Assembly: GCF_947507565.1 (NCBI RefSeq)
Contig: NC_089178.1
Location: 3,100,001-3,164,000 of the forward strand
Source: Oscarella lobularis
Lineage: Eukaryota; Porifera; Homoscleromorpha; Homosclerophorida; Oscarellidae
Direction: 5' to 3'
DNA length: 64,000 nucleotides
The translations under genes were made by a program, and so were the position numbers. The notes below the pieces were generated by a model, which saw only the letters and a program-made list of their open reading frames with translations, was not told the origin of the DNA and searched no databases. Numbering within the stretch: the stretch's first letter is position 1; every line of letters begins with the position of its first letter. Below, in pieces: positions 55,801 through 64,000 of the stretch.

Positions 55801-58800
55801 TCAGCTGCTCCCACTATTGAACCAATGCCGAGAGTCGTGCACCGGCCAGTTTCCCTCTGCGCTTCGCTTCACTGTCAAGCCGACGGTAGTCCGACTCCGA
55901 CTCTGTCGTGGAAGCACGACGGCTCGCAAGTGCTTCAGCGACTGCCGAAGCGCCGTCTGCACGCGAACGGTACTCTGCAAATATGCGATTTGGCGGAGCG
56001 AGACGCCGGCACGTACGAATGCAACGCGACGAACGTCGGCGGCACGGCATACGCATCTACCCGACTCGACGTACAGTGTAAGCTAAAAGCGAATTCAAAG
56101 AGAAACCGCGATATTCATAACTTTTTTTAGATGGTCCTGTTCTCGATCGTCGTCTATCGAACAAATGGGCAACAACTGGAACGTCAGCAATTTTCGTATG
56201 CACCGTGGCCAAAGCCAATCCGACGGCGTTCATCAGTTGGGAAAAGAACGGCATATCCATTTCAGGAAAGACGGGCAACGAATTGCGCGTCGACGACGTC
56301 GTTCCTGACGACGACGGCGATTACACGTGTCGCGCCGAAAATTCGATTGGAAGCGATTTTTCGTCGGCACGTCTCTACGTCGTCGATCCGCCGACCGTTT
56401 CTCGCGCGTCGAACGTTGCCGCCGTGCGCGGCCAATCGGCGCGACTCAACTGCACGGTGTCGGGATTTCCTCGACCGCAAATAACGTGGAAGCGAAACGG
56501 ACGTCCTATCGTCGGCGTGACGACGAAATATGCCGTCGGATCGATTGGGGATACGTTGGAAATAAATAACGTGCAGTTGGACGATGCGGGATCGTACGAT
56601 TGCTTTGCCGTCAATCGGGGCGGAAACGATACGGGAAGCGCTACCTTGGATGTGCTGTGTACGGCGTTTGTTCTCTTTTTTTGGCGTTGATTTCCTAGAC
56701 TCACTGGCGTTCGTTTTTGCAGATTCTCCGTCCATCGTGTACATATCGTCGAGCGTGGAGACACTCGTGAACACGTCGGTGACTCTGACGTGCATCGGCT
56801 CGGGGAATCCGGCTCCCAGGGTTAGATGGTACAAACAGGGAGTTAATATTGCACGTGGAATCGAAAACGGTCGCGGATTGACTCTGGACATTTCGTCCGT
56901 GCAAACGACGGATGCCGGCGTTTATCGGTGCACGGCGAAGAACGAAGTTGGGGAGGATCAAGCCAGAACAAGAATTTCAGTCTTAGGTAGGACAGATCAT
57001 CATTTCTATTGAAACGAGTCGAGTTGTTTTCTTTAGTTGCTCCTTATGAGATGATCTCTGGCCCACGGCGCGTGACCGTTGTAGAAGGAAGCCTGACATT
57101 TCTACACTGCCCTATAGCTGGTATTCCGAGACCGACCGTAACGTGGCGGTTCGGCAACACAAGCATCTCGCATCTGAATCCGCGATATCGAATTTTTACT
57201 AATGGAACGCTGAGAATAAGAAAGAGTCGGATTGAAGACGATGGCTCGTATCGTTGCGAAGGAAGCAATATCGCGGGGTCGGCTACGACGGAAGTCTACC
57301 TAAACGTTCAATGTACGAAAGTCTAAGCTAGTTTCAATTCTTTCTATTTTTCACGTTCAGATTCGCCCGTTTTGGAGACGTCGCCTTCGGATCAGCGCGT
57401 CGTTTTGGGTCGCGGATGCGCTCGTTTCGAGTGCTCGGCGCGAGGAAATCCGCCTCCAATAGTCACTTGGCGAAAAGACGCTCGATTGCTACAAATATCC
57501 GACGGTTTTCATGTTTCGCCCAATGGAACCATCTTGACCGTCTGCCCTATTCAACTGGAAATCGCAGGAACTATCATTTGCAGAGCGGCAAATATAATCG
57601 GGCGACGTAAAGCTACGGCCGCATTGGACGTAATAGGTAAGCTGAGCCAAAGAGGAGACAGCCTCAGATCTCTACGTTCTATTGTTTAGACGAGAGCCGC
57701 ATTGTATCAAAAATCGACGAAGTTATCGGGGTGGTCCAACGAACGGCGCTGTTGCCATGCACTGTTACAGGCTATCCGCGTCCGACAGTGTCTTGGTCGG
57801 TGAACGGCACGACAATCGTCAACGGCACACGCCATCAGACGCTTTCCAACGGCACTCTAAAGGTGTCCGATTTGACGAGACTCGACGACGGCGTCTATGT
57901 GTGTACGGCGACGAATGACGGCGGGGACGATACGACCAAGATCAATTTGATTATTCACTGTACGTCATTTATTGCAGCAGCCATCCCCTTCTCACTTTTT
58001 TTATCTAGACGGTCCGTCGATTTTTCTGCGCCCAGAAAATCGAGTTGTCGTCGCCGGCGAGGACGTCTCGTTTTCCTGCCGATTTCACTCGAAGCCGGCG
58101 TCATTCATTCGATGGATAAAGGGCGTCGCCGCGCCTTTGACGACGAATCCCAATGTGGCGATCTCGAACGGAGGCGAGACGTTGACGTTGACCGACGTTC
58201 GGGGCTCCGACGCCGACGAGTATTCGTGCATCGGCGAAAATTACGTCGACAGGGCCGTAGCGTCGGCGACGTTGCGAGTTATCGAACCGCCGCGAATTGT
58301 TTGCGAGCAGAACTCCGTGAATTCCGTTCTTCATCGATTCGCTTTGTTTCAATGCACGGCGACCGGCTTGCCGCATCCGAAAATTGACTGGTGGAAAGAC
58401 GGCAGGAAAATCGACGCGATTTCGTTGAAGACGCGAATCTACGCGAACGGAACGCTTCGAATCGAAAACGTCCAAATAGGAGATGCCGGCGACTACGTTC
58501 TCGTCGTTACCAACGACGGAGGCGTCGCCAACGAGACGGTCTTTTTGAACGTTCAATGTAAGTGCCTACGAAAATTATTATTATTATTGTTATTATAAAG
58601 AAATTTACTCCAGACGGTCCAACGATTACGGAATCTCCTCGCAGTCTCGAAGCGCTCGCCGGCACCGATGTCTCGTTCCGATGCAACGCGACGGGAAATC
58701 CGTCACCGACAGTGACGTGGACGAAAGACGGGGAATCGATTGACGTCTCTTCTCGCCGACTTTTCCTCACGGCAAACGACCGTCTGTTGACGCTTAACGA

Positions 58801-61800
58801 CATTCGTTCATCGGACGACGGTCTGTACGCGTGCACGGCGCGGAATTCTTTCCGCTTCGAAAACCAAGTTTTTCAACGAACGGATACGTCATTGCCGGCG
58901 AGACTCTCCGTCTTATGTAAGCCGACTTGACAGATGATTTGATTTGAAAAAATATTCTTTTTTTTGTAGTTGCGCCCGTTTGGATTGGCGAAGCGCCCCT
59001 CGTTATCGTCGTTGACGAGGGAAACGGGGTCTCGTTGCCGTGCAACGTGTCCGGCAATCCGACTCCAAACATTCGCTGGTTGAGAGAGGGCAGGGATCTG
59101 GTATCGCTGGACTATCGCGTGCTGAGAAGTAGTGGCTCGCTTTTCGTGCAAAGAACGCGACGAGAACACGCCGGCGTTTACACGTGCATCGCTAGCAACC
59201 GAATCGGCAGTCTGACGACAGACATCGTATTGGATGTTCGATGTAGGTCAAATAAATCAGAAACGCTTTTCAATATAACGTTGTTGTTTTTCTCAGACAA
59301 GCCGTCGATTGTGCAAATGTCGTCGGATAAGATGGTAATTGCCGATCAGTCCTTGGAATTAATGTGCCGCGGCGACGGCAATCCCATGCCGGACGTCCTG
59401 TGGGAATTCAGCGGCGATCGCATGACTAATTCCATGCCAGGCATCACTGCCAACACGACAAACGACACGGCAATGGTTAAAATAGATTCTGCTCAAGTCG
59501 ACGACGCCGGCTGGTACACGTGTCGCGTCGTAAACGAACTCGGTCAAGGTCACGATTCTATCATGGTTCGCGTCATTGGTAAGTGAGATCGCCACTGGGC
59601 CGCGCTGGGAGGAATCTTTCATCTTGTCGTTGTTTTCGCTTAGAACCGCCAGCCTTTGTATCGACTGTGTCTCGTGTGTCTGCTCCCGTCGACGCAGTAG
59701 CCTTGCTTCCTTGCAACGCCGTCGGCACTCCGTCGCCCGATTACGAATGGACTACTAGCGATGGTGATCTTCAGACGTCGACGTTTTCTAACGGAACGCT
59801 AAGAATCGCGAATGTCCAGCGGAGTGACGCGGGCTTTTACCGGTGTCGCGCATCGAACGAAGGTGGATTTATTCAAACGACCGTGGAGCTCGACGTTCAA
59901 TGTACGAATATATCAGGGGGGGTTTATTTGAATATATAAAGAAGTATTTGCTCTAGATTCACCGAAAATTGTCGACGTCTCCAACGACGCGTCCGTTTTG
60001 GTGAACGAATCGATTTCGTTTTTCTGTAACGCCACGGGAAACCCGTTGCCGACGATAACGTGGACGCACGTGCGTTCATCGACGACAAAAACGCTGCTGT
60101 CAGCCACTCGAACAGTTCTGACTCTCGACGTCGTCAAGCCGACCGACGCGGGCTCCTACGTTTGCTCAGCGCGCAATTATCTCGGTCGAGATGCAGCCGC
60201 TTTACGTCTCTTTGTCGTCGAGCCTCCGTCGTTGATTCGGCGCGTCGGAATCGTAACGACGCGGAGAGGAAACGTCGCCAGGTTGCCTTGCGACGTTGTC
60301 GGAAATCCACCGCCGACGGTTCAATGGTTCGACGGGTCGATCAACGTCGCCGGTCTTTTAGATCGACACGAGATTCTGCAGAACCGTTCGCTGAGAATTT
60401 CTCGCGTCGATCTTAGCGACGCTGGCTCTTTCATGTGTGTCGCTACGAATGAGGGAGGAAGCGTACGAGTCAACGTTACTTTGGATGTCCAATGTAGGAA
60501 TTTGGGGTCTCATGTACTCTACGAGTTGCTCTATGGTTGTTTTAGATCTTCCTTCGATTTTGTCGTTGTCTCCCGAACAGACAGTCGTAGAGGGTTCGGA
60601 AGCTATTATTCTCTGCAGAGCGCTTGGCAATCCGGAACCTATTGTTCGCTGGGAATTTGAAGGGAAGCCACTTGACAGTAGTGGACGACTGTCTGTTGGG
60701 TCTCTGTCGTTTTTCAACGTGTCATCGTCGAGACGAGGCGCGTACACGTGCGTTGCTGAAAATGTGGTGGGAGCTGCAAGGCGAACCACGCAGTTGCGTG
60801 TCATAGGTCGGTTGGTGACTTCTACATTTGGGTATAACACTACATACTTCTATTTTAGAATTACCGAGGATAGTGCAAATTGATCACGGCATCGTCGTCG
60901 ACGAGAACACGACGGTCTGGTTGCCATGCACTGCCACCGGGTTTCCGAAACCGACGATTCAATGGTGGAAGAACGGTCGTTCCATCGACGAAGCCGGAGA
61001 ACGATTTCAAGTTTTCGACAACGGGACATTGAGAATTGACAGAACAAAAGCCATCGACGACGCTATCTATCGCTGCACGGCCCAGAACGAAGGAGGTCGA
61101 ATCTCGGCCATCACAAACGTTACCGTTCTATGTAAGCAAGAAAACAGGGCTATTCAAAAAGCGACGATGCTCAATCTGTTTTTCGTAGATGGTCCGTATC
61201 TCACTGTGTCCCACCGATCAGTCGTCGTCAGGCGCGGAACAAACTTGACGTTTACGTGCCAAGCTTCTGGTCATCCTCGACCGCAAGTTGACTGGTATCG
61301 CGGATCAGAACGTCTTTCCAGTTCACTTACTAGAGACTTGACCGCTTCGCTGTCGCTTAATTGGGTGACTGTTGCCGACGAAGGTCGATATCTGTGCGTT
61401 GGAAGTAGTGATCGGGGAGAGAAGGACTTAGCGGTCGATCTCCAAGTTCTTGGTACGTTATCATTTTGCTGCAGCGTTCTTGACATATATATATATATTT
61501 TTTTTTTCTAGTTGCTCCCTATTTTGTCACGAAACCAAGCGACAGAATGGCAGTGGCAAAGGAAAGCGTAACTTTCCGATGCTCAGCTGGCGGAAATCCA
61601 ATGCCCACAATACGATGGAAACGCAACGGTGTTGACATTATTCCTGATAGCAACTCGAGCATTTCTGCCGACGGTTTGACACTTAAAAATGTTCGAGTTG
61701 AAAGCGAAGGTTTGTACGTCTGCATCGCGCGAAACGTCGCAGGAGAAGAACGAGCGTCCGCTGTGTTGACTGTCGTCGGTATGGCTTTCAGATCAATTTC

Positions 61801-64000
61801 CGCATTATTTGGATGTATTCTTTAGTTTTGCCAACCATACGTCGCCCTGTAACGCCGCTCGTTTCTGAGAAAATCGACCGCTGCGTTTGGTTGGACTGCG
61901 AAGCGGCTGGTTATCCTCTGCCCATGGTGTCGTGGCGCTACAACGGCTCGATTATTGCCGATCGTTTGCCGGATCAAATCTTTTCTAACGGAACTTTGAA
62001 AAGATGCGATCTTGCGGAAAAAGACGCCGGAAGCTATACGTGTGTCGCCTCCAACATAGGAGGAAAAGATCAGATTCAAATAGACGTCGACGTCCAATGT
62101 AAGTATACAAAATGTAAAAAAACTGGTCTTTGTAAATTTGTTTATGTTTTAGTTCGACCTGCGTTGGCAAAAAATCTCACCGATCAATGGATTCTAGTGA
62201 ACACTTCCGTAACGTTTACTTGCCAAGTCGTCAAAGCTAATCCACCAGCTTCGCTCTCCTGGCTCAAAAACGGAATGGTTATATCTGAAAACGCAAGCGA
62301 GCAACTACACATCGCTAGAGTTCAAACAGACGACTCTGGAAGGTACGAATGCATTGCAGAAAACAAAATAGGACGAGATAATTCGTCGGCCAGACTTGAC
62401 GTCATAGGTACTAACGGTTTCAATATTGCGCTTTCTTCTCTGAAATACACGCGGGTTTTTTTAGTTCCTGCAAGAATTAAGCCGACCGCGTCAAAAGTTA
62501 TAGTTCTTCGCGGGAACACGGCTCTACTTGACTGCGTTGTTGACGGATTTCCGCCGCCCTTGGTGCACTGGTTCCGCGGAGAAGAGAAGATCTCAGGAAC
62601 GACAAAGTACGACACGATGGCCAACGGCACTCTGAGAATTCACAACGCCCAGACGGACGACGTTGGTGACTACCGCTGCACGGTCGTCAATAGGGGTGGA
62701 AACGCTACGAAAATCGTATTCTTGGACGTTTACTGTAAGCCTCCTTCCTCCTTGAAGTCGTTTTCTTTACTTGACGTTTTTTTAGATTCTCCGTCGGTGG
62801 CGACGATATCCGAAGGACAAATTGCTCTGGTGAATACTTCCGTCGGTCTGGCGTGTACCGGAAACGGCAATCCTAGTCCGACAGTGAAGTGGATGAAAAA
62901 CGGCGTAGAAGTGTCGGCAAACTCGAAATTGCAAATAGACTCACTTCTGCCCTCCGATACCGGGGCGTACGTGTGTGTCGTGCAAAACGTCGTCGGTTCT
63001 TTTCGTCAGTCTGTTAGTCTCAAAGTTATTGGTAAGGGATCTTTGTCTTTTTATCTGGCGAATTTAGATTAATTGTTTCTTTCAGTTCCTCCTCGGATTT
63101 CTCCTCCATCCAGAACGGTTTCCATTATTGTCGGCAACGTTGTTCTCCTTCGATGTTCTGCACACGGAATTCCTGAACCAGTCATCGATTGGCGACGTTC
63201 CGGCACCGCGTTGGTGTCAGACGGGCTCAAGCGTACAATCAGAAGCAACGGAACGCTGCAAATCAACAACGTTCAAGTAGACGACGACGGAGCGTACACC
63301 TGTCATGCTTCCAACGACGCTGGACTTGACGATGCAGTGCGACATCTCGACGTTCAATGTTAGTATCTGATTAATTGCATAGTTGCGTACTTCTGAATTG
63401 AATATTCTCTTGCAGATCAACCCGTCATTACGAAGAGACCCGAGGCTCAATCTGTCATCGTTGGTAGCTGCGCTGGATTTGAATGCAACGGAATCGGCAA
63501 TCCGTCGCCCGTCGCGTATTGGGAAAGAAACGGCCTACGTTTATCAAATGGGAACAACGCCACTCATCTGGCCGTTTGTCCGGCACAAGTAGTCGACTCG
63601 GGAATCTATACGTGCGTTTTGGAAAATAGCGTCGGTCGAACGACCGCATCAGCCAATTTGCAAGTCATCGGTGAATTCATTTAAACAAGACGATTTCATT
63701 TTTTATTAATTTTATACTCTTTAGTACCGTCGAGCATAGGAAACGCTACGACTGTCGTGAATGGAACTGTGAACGGCAGTGCGTGGCTCCCCTGCAATGC
63801 GACCGGAATTCCACCTCCCGTCATCTCCTGGTACAGGAACGGCGTGTTGATCAACGCACCTTCTGCAAAATATCATCGTTTCGCCAACGGAACATTGAGA
63901 ATAAGCAATTTAGTGAAAGACGATGAAGACGAGTACGTTTGTCGCGCCGTCAACGAAGGAGGCACAAACGAAAAGAAAGTCATCTTGAACGTTCACTGTA
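52843..64000 (+). CDS. Hemicentin-like matrix protein, vWA plus about 30 Ig domains (partial, runs off right edge)
   Basis: Hemicentins are giant secreted matrix proteins that organise cell-cell and tissue junctions. Signal peptide at 52843 (SLVVLWTTIVSMGVF). vWA domain: FVMDTTGSMHDD (MIDAS), FVLVPFHDPG, then after a roughly 240-bp intron DGGGDCEEMTLSGIKKAL and YIFVFTDASAKDYD. A hemicentin N-terminal beta region runs to about 54415. Ig exons start near 54496, 54831, 55178, 55497, 55803, 56131 (two Ig), 56722, 57037, 57361, 57690, 58010 (two), 58614, 58970, 59297, 59643, 59957 (two), 60545, 60860, 61189, 61512, 61825, 62153, 62464, 62786, 63086, 63417 and 63724. Each has the two cysteines, W, and DxGxYxC. 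Introns are about 45-60 bp. No TSP1, G2F or EGF domains yet; these would lie beyond 64000. Confidence 0.9.
54496..64000 (+). repeat. Tandem I-set Ig array with alternating A and B types
   Basis: From the fifth Ig on, type A domains end in a cysteine just before the splice site (LDVQC, LNVQC, LDVLC, LIIHC) and carry NGTL before the F-strand region; type B domains end in VIG or VVE and lack that cysteine. The order is B-A-B-A through the array, with one break (two B types at 61189 and 61512). This indicates growth by duplication of two-Ig units. Confidence 0.8.

Overview
The window is eukaryotic and animal. Genes are split by very short introns (about 45-65 bp, GT-AG, a few probable GC-AG) and packed tightly on both strands, with 36-100 bp between several divergent starts and 11 bp between two convergent stops. 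The content is metazoan: hemicentin, VWA7, SCAI, DLG5-like, MICAL-type monooxygenase, EDEM3, CFAP157. Compactness, base composition and a sponge-style receptor together suggest an early-branching animal, most likely a homoscleromorph sponge of the Oscarella kind; that taxonomic call is inference. A run of exactly 200 N (32274-32473) marks a scaffold gap.

Layout, left to right. 1-2369 (-): a single-pass receptor whose tyrosine-rich tail runs off the left edge. 3191-4009 (+): peptidyl-tRNA hydrolase. 4164-5278 (-): PIGC (GPI anchor synthesis), head-to-head with 5351-8327 (+) CFAP157, whose third intron/exon region carries a transposon-like element filled with a pyrimidine minisatellite. 8406-13380 (+): a MICAL-type flavin monooxygenase whose exon chain continues in frame into a PUB domain, with no CH or LIM domain. 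13533-14982 (-): deoxyhypusine synthase. 15051-18358 (-): three intronless tandem paralogues of a secreted glycosidase-like protein. 18457-21962 (+): EDEM3. 22330-25692 (+): DLG5-like scaffold ending after SH3. 25820-27757 (+): SMYD3. 27873-31948 (-): DIS3/RRP44, head-to-head with 31985-33004 (+) SRD5A3. 33016-33537 (-): gamma-glutamylcyclotransferase-like. 33618-35108 (-): Rieske cholesterol 7-desaturase. 35374-39033 and 39225-43895 (+): two tandem VWA7 paralogues with a C-terminal cysteine domain I do not recognise. 44211-46700 (+): SCAI. 46828-47854 (+): DNTTIP2/Fcf2. 47984-48102: 5S rRNA. 48106-49238: non-coding, with a hairpin, a partial second copy of the element and a duplicated motif. 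49239-51113 (+): spinster-like MFS transporter. 51192-52417 (-): ATG5. 52843-end (+): hemicentin with a vWA domain and about 30 Ig domains, running off the right edge.

Functionally this is mostly a patchwork of housekeeping genes: ER and GPI/dolichol glycosylation (PIGC, SRD5A3, EDEM3), RNA and translation (PTRH1, DIS3, DNTTIP2, DHPS, 5S), autophagy (ATG5). About 20 kb encodes secreted adhesion or matrix proteins (VWA7 pair, hemicentin). The most novel items are the MICAL-PUB fusion, the cysteine domain of the VWA7 pair, the two-Ig super-repeat with an extra terminal cysteine in hemicentin, the minisatellite-bearing element with inverted termini, and a pre-miRNA-like hairpin.
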